Assembly: GCF_000213175.1 (NCBI RefSeq)
Contig: NW_009799103.1
Location: 931,394 to 995,393, forward strand
Direction of reading: 5' to 3'
DNA: 64,000 bases
Source: Neurospora tetrasperma FGSC 2508
Taxonomy: Eukaryota > Ascomycota > Sordariomycetes > Sordariales > Sordariaceae
Shown: piece by piece, positions 22,859 to 33,914 of the stretch
Numbering within the stretch: position 1 is the stretch's first letter
How the letters are laid out: every line of letters starts with the position of its first letter
Notes under the pieces: generated by a model
The model's database searches: none
Told to the model about the DNA's origin: nothing
What the model saw: only the letters and a program-made list of their open reading frames with translations
Made by a program: the position numbers and the translations under genes

Positions 22859-25800
22859 ATGTCTTACAAGATTCCGTTGTCTGAGCCCATCGCCATTGTG
22901 GGCAGCAGCTGCCGCTTTACGGGCGAAGCCACATCCCCCGCCAAGCTGTGGGAGCTTCTGAAGGATCCCAAGGATCTTACGCGCGAAGTCCCCAAGAATC
23001 GGTTCAACGTCGAGGGCTTCTACCACCCCGATGGCGAGTATCACGGCACTACCAATTCGGCCAAGGCCTACTTCATCGAACAGGACCATCGCCTCTTCGA
23101 TGCCAGCTTCTTCAACATCACCCCGAAGGAGGCTGAAGCTATTGATCCCCAACAGCGCATGCTGCTAGAGGTAGTGTACGAGGCTCTCGAGTCCGCTGGC
23201 TACACCCTCCAGGATTACTCTGGCAAGAAGGTCGCCGTCTTCGCTGGTGTGATGACTGCCGATTACGACACCCTTTCTCAGCGCGATGATCTTTCCGTCA
23301 GCCAGTACTACGCCACTGGCAATGCTCGCTCCATTATTTCGAACCGCGTGTCGTACTTCTTCAACTTCCATGGTCCTTCTATGACCATTGACACTGCCTG
23401 CTCTTCCAGTCTGGTCGCTCTTCACCAGGCCGTCCTCTCTCTCCGCTCGGGTGAGGCTGAGATGGCATGTGTTTCAGGTGTCAACTTGATTCTCACCCCT
23501 GAGCAGTTCGTCGTCGAATCGAGCTTGCACATGCTTAGTCCCACTGGCCGCTGCCACATGTGGGACGATCGCGCTGATGGTTATGCACGTGGCGAGGGTG
23601 TCGCCGCGATCTTCATCAAGCCTCTTAGCAAGGCTTTGGCCGACGGCGATCGTATTGAGGCCATCATTCGCGAGACCGGTGTCAACTCTGACGGCCGCAG
23701 CAAGGGCATCACGATGCCCAACTGGGAGGCACAGTCCGCCCTCATCCAAGACACCTATCGTCGCTCGGGCTTGAACGCCAGAGACCCCATTGATCGTTGC
23801 CAATTCTTCGAGGCTCATGGTACCGGCACTGCTGCTGGTGGTAAGTTTTCTTCCCCTTCATCTCTCCATTCGATCAAATCAGCTCATAGTTTTCCGCAGA
23901 TCCCAATGAGGCTAGAGCGATTGAGGATGCCTTTTTCGGCCGTAACGTCAGCACTTCGAGCCAAGACACGGCCGAAGTGTCAAAGCTGCTTGTGGGCTCT
24001 GTCAAGACTGTCATCGGTCACACCGAAGGTGCTGCCGGATTGGCTGGTCTCTTCAAGGTGGTTCATGCCATGATCAACGGCACTGTGCCTCCTAACTTGC
24101 ACTTCAACAGACTTCAGCCAGCTGTCGCCAAGTACTACTCGCACCTTCATGTGCCCACCAAGGCCCTTGCCTGGCCTTCTGTCCCGGCTGGCCAGCCCAG
24201 ACGTGCCACTGTTAATTCCTTCGGATTCGGAGGAACCAACTCGAGTGCAATTTGCGTAAGTTTCACGACCCTTTGATTGTCTTGCTGCCTGATCTAATTC
24301 TAATGGTTGTGTAGGAGATGTACGTTCCGGAGATTCATAACCCGGTCGCCAAGATCTTTGCTCCGACCCTCATTGCGCCCAAGCTCATCAATTCGGGCTC
24401 TCTTTCGGCTGATGGCCAGATTCGTCTGCCCCTGGTCCTTTCCGCCAGCTCGCCCAGGTCTATGGGCGCTGTTGCCAAGTGTTATCGCGATTACCTCGCG
24501 CAGCAGGTGTCGTTGCCTCTTGAGGAGGCTGCGTGGCATGCGTACAAGAACCGCACCGCTTTCCCCTACCGCACTGTCGTTACCGGATCTTCATTGTCCG
24601 ACATTATGAAGGGTCTTGACACCTTGATTGCAAAGGCCGATGCTGGCAAAGCGGCTACAATCAGTGTCCGCGCTCGCCCCGAGACCGATGTCCCCAAGAT
24701 CCTGGGTATTTTTACCGGCCAAGGTGCTCAGTGGGCCACCATGTCTCGTGCTTTACTGCAGAGCAACAACGTTTATGCTCAGTCCATTCGGAACCTCGAC
24801 CAGGTCCTTCAGGCCTGCCCTCACCCGCCCTCGTGGTTCCTTGAACAGGAGATCATGGCCGATGCAAGTCTCTCTAGAGTTGGGAAGGCGGCCATCTCCC
24901 AGCCTCTCTGCACCGCGGTCCAGATCGCCCTCATTGATCTCCTCGCTCACTTAGGCATTACTTTCCATACCGTTGTCGGTCATTCATCCGGCGAAATCGC
25001 TGCGGCTTACGCGGCGGGCAAACTTTCAGCTCGCGATTCGATTCTCATCTCTTATTATCGCGGAAAATACGCTCACCTCGCCAGCGGTACCCAGGGCAGT
25101 CTGGGTGGCATGATGGCTGCAGGTTTGACGAAGGCAGAAGCCGAAGAGCTCTGCGCCCTGCCTCAGTTTGGCAGCCGCGTTTGCGTTGCTGCCAGCAACG
25201 GACCCAGCAGTGTCACCTTGTCAGGCGACCTTGACATCGTGCAAAAGGTCCATGATCACCTTGTCGACGAGAAGAAGTTTGCGAGGATGCTCCAGGTCGA
25301 CACAGCCTATCACTCGCCTCACATGGTGCGCCCTGCTACTGAGTACATTGAGGCCCTCAAGGCTTGCAACATAGCTCCATTGCAGGACGGCAACGGCACC
25401 ACCTGGGTGTCCAGCGTCTACGGTCATGGTGAGCCCACTTCCGAAGAGCTCGCGTCCTCCTACTGGCGCGACAACATGGTCAATGCAGTCCTTTTCTTCG
25501 AGGCTGTCAGCACTGCTCTGGAAGGACAAGGTCCCTTTGACTGTGCCATCGAGGTTGGACCTCACGCTGCCCTGCGCGGCCCCGTCATTCAGACCATGAA
25601 GGCCAAGTCGGGAGAGGCCATTATCTACTCTGGTCTTCTCGACAGGAAGCTCGACGATCGCATTGCTTTTGCGGACTTCTTGGGCTGGATGTGGTCCAAC
25701 TTTGGCTCATCATCATCATTGATTGAGAAGTTTGTTCAGAGCTCAGTCAATCCTGAATTGGCTCACCTTCGTTTCCATCAGGGTCCGAATTATCCTTGGG

Positions 25801-28800
25801 ACCACTCGCATACCTACTACCGCGAGTCACGCATTTCTCGTCAGTATCACTTCAGGACCCACAAACCCCATGAGCTTCTTGGTATTCGTACCAGGGATGA
25901 CAACGAGCATGAGCTCAGATGGCGCAACATCATGAAGTACGCCAAGCTCCCATGGGCCCAGGGCCACAAATTCCAAGGACAGGCGCTGCTTCCGGCTTCA
26001 GCATACTGTATTATGGTTTTGGATGCTGCACGCGTCCTCTTGGGCAATCGCGCCGCTTCTCTTGTCGAGCTGCGCGACTTGAAGTTTATGGCTGGCATCA
26101 CGCTCGAGCCTGAGTCTCCCGGTGTTGAGACCCTCTTCTCTTTGGTGGTGTCCAATTCTCCCAAGAACGCCGCCACTATCGAGGCCTTATTTACGCTGAC
26201 CTCGGCGCCTGCTGACGGCACCATTGACATGAAGCTGAATTTCAGTGGACAGCTTCATATTGTCCTCGGAGAGAAGTCTCCCAACGCACTGTGCCATCGT
26301 CCTGCGCAGCGCGCTGAGACCCTCACCGCCCAACCCGAGGCGTTCTACAAGATGATGGCAGGTACAGGTCTGGATTACAACGGACCTTTCAAGGGATTGA
26401 CAGCCATTGAGCGTCGCTATCAGTTTTCCTCTGGCACTGTGAAGAGGTTCCATGCAGATGACCAGACTGGCTTGGACATCAGCCCTGCCACGCTGGACAG
26501 CTGCTTGCAGACTGCGTTCCTCACTGTTTCTTCTCCCGGTGACGGGTAAGTTTTCTCTTCTGTTTGTTAATCATTTACCGTTTTACTAACCGCTTTCATA
26601 GGTCCCTGTGGACTTCGTTCCTTCCCAAGGTGATGAGTCGTGTCAAGTTCAACCTTGCTACCTGTCGCAGCGGTGTGCGCGATGATGACCTTGCTGTTGA
26701 TGCCTATCTTACCAAAGGCACTCCTTTCTCCAAAACGGCTGCAGCTTCGTTCACAGCTGAGATCAACATCTACAACCCCGAGGGCGACTTAGAGATTCAA
26801 ATTGAGGGTCTCACCGTTGGCTCCTTCACATCGACTCGCCCCGAGAATGATAAGGAGCTTTATCTCACTACCGTCTACGAACTTGACCCTGAGGATGAGA
26901 TCGTTGCTTCTCCACCAGAAGCCCTCAATGGCGTGAGCCCCATGCTTTTTGAGAGCTGTGCCAGAGTTGCCTCGTTTTACGTTGAGCGTGCTGCGCTTAA
27001 ATGCCTCAAGGAGACGCCCAGGGATCTGCTTGAGCCAGCGGGTTACCAGACCGAGACTCGCTTGGTTTCCAACTCCTGGCCCAACGAGACCGAGCAGAGT
27101 CTGGAGAAGTTCATCCGTTCTTCTCCCTACTTCATGACTCTCGACTTTGTTCGTCACCTGGGAGAGAATCTCCCTGACGTCCTTCCGGGCATGCTCCCTA
27201 CCTTGGTTCAAGAGGCACAGCAGCTCGCCTATTTTCAGAAGCAGGTCGGCCGTGTTGTTCGCCAGATCGTTCACAAGTACCCTCGCATGAACATTCTTGG
27301 CCTGACTGATCCCGAATTGGGCTTGACCGAGCATATTATGGCAGCACTCGATGGATCGTTCCTTAGCTACCGCATTGGTGGCAAGCCTGAGACAAACCTC
27401 AAGGAGCGTACTCCTCTTGCCGAAGGGATTCGCAAGAAGATCATGATTGACGAGGTTGACTTCGAGAGCGATGCTGAATCTGCCGGAGGACCTTATGATC
27501 TTGTGGTCCTCAACACGTCCATCCTCGACAACAAGAAGACTCATTCCGCGCTCCAGCTTATCAGGGATTCGATGCGTCCTGGCGGCTTTCTTGTTGTCGT
27601 CCATGCATCTCGTACTCCGCTTAAGGAGAGGATGCTTCGTTGCGCTGGCCGTACTTCGAGCGACGACGGAATCGCCACACCTCCTGACTGGCCTGATCTC
27701 ATCGAAGATTGCGGATTCGAGAACACTGCTAAGAACTCGGATATGTGGTTCAATCCTGGATTCACTCTCAGTGTAAGACAGGCAATGTCACAGAGGAAGA
27801 AGCAACTGCTCTGGCCTCTGCATCACGCCACCGCAACTCCTCTTGTGAAGCATCTTCTGATCGTGGGTGGTAAGAAGGTCTGGACGTCTTGCATTTCCTC
27901 TGGTGTTTTCCAGGAACTTGCCTCTTTCTGTGCAAAGATCACCGCTGTCGACTCCTTGGAGGATATCCACAATGATGAGTTGCTCTCATCTTGCACCGCA
28001 GCCATCATCCTTGGCGATATTGACCAGCCTATTCTTGCTGATATGACGGCCGAGCGGATGGACACCATTCGGTCCTTGCTGCGCCCCCAAATGCTCATCA
28101 TGTGGGTTACCCATAATGCCAGGTTCAACAACCCCGATCATGCCGCATCGCTTGGCTTCACTCGAACGGTTACCGGTGAAGTCCCTGGCTTGCATATACA
28201 AATGCTCGATCTCGACACCATTGATACCTGTCCGGCTGTTCGCGCCGTGTCCAAGACGTTTGCTCGTTTCATCGTTTATTTCCTCGGCCCCAAGAATGAG
28301 GATGATGAGCCCCTGTGGGTTCGTGAGCACGAGGTACACGTTGAGGGTGGCCGCTTGATCGTTCCTCGCGTTCTCCCGTGGAAAGAGGGTAATCAGCGTG
28401 TCAATGCGCCTCGCCGCGTGGTGACCGATACAGTCAACACTCTGGAAGACGTTGTTGAGGTCCTCGCTTCAGCCTCTGGCCGGTACGAGACTCGGGTCGA
28501 GAAGAGCAAATCCTATCCTTCGCATGCCGAATCGGCGATGCACGTGGACTACAGCACTGTCAACGTGTTCAATGTTGGAGGCATTTGCTCCGGTCATATC
28601 TGCATTGGCCGCAACAACGAGACTGGCAAGGCTCAAGTTGCCCTCTCTAAATCGAACAAGTCCTTCATTTCGACTGCCTCTACAATCTTTAGCACGCTCC
28701 CTGAAGGCACTGTCGGCGTCTGTGAGCCGCTCTACCTTAGCTTGCTCAGCAGGTATATTTACGCTCTCACTATTGTCGACATGGCTAATGGCAAGGCTGT

Positions 28801-30739
28801 CATGATCATCGAACCGGATGGCCTCCTCTTCCAATGCGCCCAGGAAGTTTTCAGCAACCGCGGCATCTGGTTTATGGGTGCTTCCACGGATGAGCGTCGT
28901 AGTCGAGTTGTTCCCGATATGGCCTTTGTTCATTCACAGTCGACTTCAAGGCAGATCAAGGCCCTCTATCCCCTCGACGGAGCTTGCATTGTCAACATGC
29001 TGCCCAAGACTCACGACGTCTCTCGCATGCTTGTTGACTCGGTGCCTGAGAATTGCGAGTATCTCACCCAGGATAAACTTATCTCGACTCACTTCACGGC
29101 GCACCCCAACGCGGCATTCGTTCAGAGGCTCTGGGAAGAGGCTGTGGCGCTTTCTTACAACAGCATGAAGAGCATGCTGCTTGATGCCATCGAGCCTTCT
29201 TTCGACATCCTGGACCCCATCACTTTGCCGAAGTTGCTTGACTCTACTGTGTCTGGTGAGGCTTTCCAGATGCTCGACTGGAAGGCCGAGAGGTCTATCG
29301 CTCACATGATTAAGCCTATCGTGGGTGAGAAGATGCTTCGCCCTAACAGGACCTATGTCCTGGTCGGTATTACTCGCGACATGGGCCAGAGCCTCTGCTC
29401 TCTCTTCATCGAGCAGGGTGCTCGTCACCTTGTCTTGTGCAGTCGAAACCCCCCGAAGGAGCAGCCTCAGTGGCAGAAGGAGCTCAATGCTCGCGGCATC
29501 AAAATCAAGTTTGAGGCGATGGATGTTACCAACCTCAACACGGTGATTGCCTTCAAGACGAAGCTTGCCGAAGATTCCTGGCCGCCTGTCGGAGGCGTGG
29601 TCAACGGTGCCATGGTTCTTGACGACCGTGTGTTCTCCGAGATGTCCGTGGAGACTTGGAATCGTGTCATGAATCCCAAGGTGGTCGGTTCCAGAAATCT
29701 CGACACGGTCTTCGACTCTCCAGATATGGACTTCTTCATCATGACCTCGTCTTTCGCTGCCATTGGCGGCCATGCCGGTCAATCGAACTATGCTGCGGCT
29801 AACATGTACATGAACGGCATTGCCGCTTCTCGTCGGTGCCGCGGATTGCCGGCCACGGCTCTGAACATTGGGGTCGTCTACGGCCTTGGCTTCTTGCACC
29901 GTGAGAAGGACGATCTGTACGCCGGTCTCGAGCGTGAGGGATACCCACCCATTTCCGAGCGTGATCTTCATCATATGTTCCTCGAGGCCATTGCTGCTGG
30001 AAAGCCTGTGGGGCACACCGTCTACGACATCACTACGGGCATGAACCGATTCCGCATGGACGCACCGAATCAGCACTGGCAACTCGATCCTCGTTTCTCT
30101 CACAATACCCTCCCCGAGGAGGACGAAACCGCCGCTGGTTCTGCCGGCCAGCAGATCAAGTCTCTTGCCGAGGATCTTGATGCCGCCACCACCAAAGAGG
30201 ACGTGATGAAGGTGTACGTGCCTGCCTTTATCGGCCGCTTGGAGGCACTTCTGCAGATTTCCGAGGGCGAAATCACACCTGCCAACAGCGTCACGGAGCT
30301 TGGTGTCGACTCTCTTATCGCAGTCGAAATCCGCTCCTGGATATGGAAGACGGTCGCCCAAGATGTTGCAGTGATGAAGATCCTCAGCGCTACCAGCATT
30401 TCCCAGTTGTGCGAAGGAATTGCCAGTGATCTTTTGGTCGCCCGCGGTGCTGCAGCCAAGGATTCTACTGCTCCTACTGAACAGAAGGAGACCCCCGCTG
30501 GCTCTCAGACTTTGCAGGCTGCTAGTGGCTTGGTCAAGTCGGCTCCGAGCACCACTCCATCTCTCGAGGCTTCGGCTAGCACTTTGACTGAAGCCACTGT
30601 GGTTTCGATTGTCAGCACTTCCACTGTGGTTTCCAGTGCCAGCACTGCTACCAGCGTTGATGGTGACGCTGACGAAGATAACGCCTTGTCGGCTAGTTGG
30701 GAGGACGTAGGAAAGAAGGAGTCTTCCATTTTTCTCTGA
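22859..30739 (+). CDS. Type I reducing polyketide synthase (KS-AT-DH-psiMT-KR-ACP)
   Basis: Exons 22859-23840, 23900-24255, 24315-26545 and 26602-30739 join in frame to about 2568 residues; introns are 56-59 nt with GTAAGT donors. The ketosynthase has DTACSSS (Cys about 181), EAHGTGT (His about 320) and GHTEGAAG (His about 368). The acyltransferase has FTGQGAQW near 577 and GHSSG with its nucleophile near 670. The dehydratase has [10 protein letters not shown] (His about 997) and TLDSCLQ (Asp about 1174). A methyltransferase-like block (about 1416-1530) has lost the glycine-rich SAM motif. Residues about 1560-2100 correspond to the structural pseudo-KR region; no enoyl reductase is present. 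The ketoreductase (about 2104-2290) has [12 protein letters not shown] and SNYAAAN. The carrier domain has GVDSL (Ser about 2426). A Ser/Thr-rich tail of about 100 residues follows; no thioesterase or other release domain is seen. No tailoring genes lie next to it; the product cannot be predicted. Confidence 0.95.
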
Positions 30740-32548
30740 GCGATGGATGGTGGGATTTTCCGGTGCGATTTGGTTTGATGGTTCGATTTCTTTTCATTCT
30801 CTCTACTACTTGTTCTTTGTTCTCTTCTCTTCCACTGTACTAGAGTGGAATCACTTTTTCTAGATCTTTTTGCACTTGCTCTCACGAGCTGGCTAGATAG
30901 TCATGGTCACTATACCCTCAGTAACCTACTACATGGATTCGGCGTTTTGCTTGATAAGTTTTCAATGGGTTTGCAGTCATAGGTTGCCGGATATCGGCTA
31001 GACACGGCGTACTCATTTGCGAACACTTTGTTCCGAATACAAGGACAAGTGGGAAAGAGTTTGTAAATATAGTTCTCGGAATAGACCAAACCGAAATAAC
31101 TTGAGTGGTTCCATTTCGGTGAAGAAGCGAGTAGCAACCGTGTCTTACTAAAGCATATATGTTTGGGGATTCTCGGCGCTTTAGGCCCTCATGAACAAAC
31201 ATCAGGTATACAACACCTTGAGGTCTAGTCCGGCGAATATAAGGAGCACTCAGAAAGGATTCCCAGTTCCCACAAAGACGCTATGACTATGTAACTTGGA
31301 AAACAAAGCCGAGCATCATATGGACCCGGAGGAAGCCCGTCTTCTTGAGACCAACTGGACCGTTCGGCTTCAATCAGTGGCAACGACAATGGCATTGACG
31401 AAGCTCGGGTGCCTGCCTTTGACTAAGTCTCAGGTTTCTCGATGATACGCCAAGAACATGTTATGCTGACTCCGGAGGATGGATTTACTTGTCGATGTTA
31501 ATAGGAGACGTTGGGAGACCTGATCTTCTGATTTTTTTTTCCAAGCTAAGAGTAGGTAGGTATCGCAAGTCAATTGGTTGGCTGTATCAACAATCTAGGT
31601 AGAAGTTGTCGTCCATACGAGCTTAACACACACCTCCTAGTAAACACTCTGTATGTCATATATGTTCGCTGCCGTGTGACTGGCACAAGATTAATTTCGA
31701 CGAAAGCGCACCGCGGCTGATATGACGAGTTACCAAACATAGACCTATCCAAACCTCCCTCACTCTTTATGCCGGCGGAAAATTTGGCTCGTAGAGCAGG
31801 AGGAGTTTTATGACCAACCACAGAAAACCACTTCGTTTTGCATGAGAGACACGCCCATGAACTGCATCCAACTCGCAGTTTAATATGCGCAAGGAAACGG
31901 CGATAGCCATCCCATTACGCTCACTTGAGGACGCTCCTGCATTTTGAGGTGGTACTCTCGTGGTCTTGAAACATCTTCCCACTTCTTGGCTGTGATGAGA
32001 AGCCCCTCCTCCTAAGCTTTTTCAATGTTGCTAACATGCAGTCTGTTGACGTTGTGTATCACACGCTGTGGACCTTGTCCCTCACTCAAGTAAAAGGCAA
32101 ATCAAGGGGCTCAGGGAATACCAAGGGTCTCGTGGGTAGGTAGGTACCTAAGCATTTGCCATTTCCCCTCATTGCCTACTTCCGATTAGGAACATGCGGA
32201 ACCAGACTTCCATCCCGCCTTTTACGTTCTCAATCTGGGGTACGACACGGAAAATTCGAGATCTGATGTTAGCATGGGGCATACGACCTTGTTCGTTTGG
32301 AAAAATGTCTACCTGCAAGCGGATGAAAAAGCCCGAATGGTTTCCCGATTCGCGACTTGGGTTGCCTGAGTGCGACTCCGACGGGTCTGTTAGGTTTGGG
32401 TACGATGAGGAGCAGCAAACGGACGATATGAAGAGGGGTATATATGAGGAGGCCGGAAGCCAAAAAAGAAAAGGTGTGATGCTCGTGTAGAAGCGGTTAT
32501 CAAGCGGTCAGTGCAATGGGGTTTCTGAGCATCGTCTGAGGAAACGCA
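30740..32548. other. Gene-free spacer
   Basis: No gene is supported in this 1.8 kb between the polyketide synthase and aldose epimerase. It contains TAGGTAGG-type repeats (31552-31562) and a perfect TAGGTACCTA palindrome (32141-32150). Confidence 0.5.
32141..32150. repeat. TAGGTACCTA palindrome
   Basis: This is the clearest member of a set of short GGTACC-centred palindromes scattered through the non-coding DNA of this window (others at 19040-19059, 35913-35922 and 36533-36540). Confidence 0.6.
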
Positions 32549-33914
32549 ATGAAATCCATCATCACCTATTTCGCCGTTATCATGGAGGCGGCAACAGTTC
32601 TCGGCGGTCCGGGCAAGGGCGTTAAGCCCGACCCCGACGGAAGATACACAATTGCGGCTCCGGGAATCAAGGCGCAATTTATCCCCTACGGCGCCACTCT
32701 CACCAACCTCTTTGTCAAGGACAAGAATGGCAAAGACGTCGACGTGGTTTTGGGGTATGATGATGTGGATTATTACCGTTCGTGATCCGACGAGTCGAAG
32801 CTTTCCCAGTCCGAAGCAAAATCCACTGACGCAGCCGACAGCCAAGGACCCGGGCCATCCTGTGTACAATGCCATTCCAGGTCGGTATGCTAACCGTATC
32901 GGCAAGGGCAAGTACACCATCGACGGTGAGGAGTACCATACCGAGTTGAATGACGGTGACAACACTTTGCACAGCGGCACCCACAACTGGTCGTACCGAT
33001 TCTGGAACGTCACCGAACACACGCCCACTTCCATAACCTTTGCCATTTCCGATGCTTCCAACTCGTCGCTGGGCATGCTGGGCCGTGTCGATTCCACTGT
33101 GACCTATTCTGTGAGCAAGAACACCTGGCACATCAAGATGAATGCTGTTTCTCCCGAGAGGAAGACTCGTAAGTCACCAAAGGAACTCACCTCCCTTAAC
33201 TGTGTAGTTGCAAGCTGCCATGCTGAATGCCACCCAGCTGTCCTTCTCACTCAACACACCTACTTCAACCTCGACGCTTACAAGAACCCGGCCACGGACA
33301 AGATCTGGGATCACACCCTGTATATGCCCTACTCAGCGCGCTACCTTGAAGCCGACCAAGGTGCCCTCCCCACGGGCAAGATTCTGACTGCGACCCCGGG
33401 CTCCATCAACGACTTTGCCAGTGCTGCCGGCCTCGCTCTGGGCCACGCTCGCGATCAGCCGGGGTTTGCAGGCAACTGCGGTGCCAACGGCGCATGCGAG
33501 GGTTATAACGGGTATTGGTTGATCGAGGATAAGCCATCGAGGGATGCCGTGGTCGTTTCTCTGGCGAGCCCGTTCTCGGGCGTCAAGGCCGATCTACGGA
33601 CCGATCAACCAGGTGTCGTATTGTATTCTTGCCATTGGATGGACGGAAGCGCGCAGTTGAAGAGCACACAAGAGCTTGTGGTGAATGGGACGGCGGTGCC
33701 CAGAACCGTCGGTAGAAGCTCGTGTGTCGCCATTGAGGCTCAGGATTACCCCGATGGTATCAACCAGTGAGTTTGCCTTCAGGAAATGACAAGCAGATTT
33801 TTTCGGTGGCTGACCTAAAGGTAAAGCCCGGAATGGGGGAGGGTCGACAAGCAGATTCTCGGCCCTGGCCAGAAGTACAGCTGGGAAAGCTCGTGGACAT
33901 TTGGGCTGGTCTGA
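32549..33914 (+). CDS. Secreted aldose 1-epimerase (galactose mutarotase-like)
   Basis: Exons 32549-32777, 32842-33168, 33238-33766 and 33827-33914 join in frame to about 390 residues. Splicing was fixed by protein continuity: DDVDYYPKDPGHPV, SPERKTPVLLTQHTYF and DYPDGINHPEWGR each span a junction. The first intron uses a GTTCGT donor, weaker than usual; the others use GTAAGT and GTGAGT. The enzyme family interconverts alpha and beta anomers of hexoses. Visible hallmarks are NTLHSGTHNW with its substrate-binding His, LTQHTYFNL with the catalytic acid His, and the catalytic base Glu in VAIEAQDYPDG. The N-terminal ~20 residues (MKSIITYFAVIMEAATVLGG) are hydrophobic and look like a signal peptide, so the product is probably extracellular or in the secretory pathway, unlike cytosolic GalM. 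Asn-X-Ser/Thr sites are present. Confidence 0.9.

Noticed and set aside
28946-30361. 471-codon open frame on the minus strand
   Set aside because: It lies opposite the ketoreductase and carrier part of the polyketide synthase, whose frame carries clear motifs. Long antisense frames are expected from C-ending codon use.
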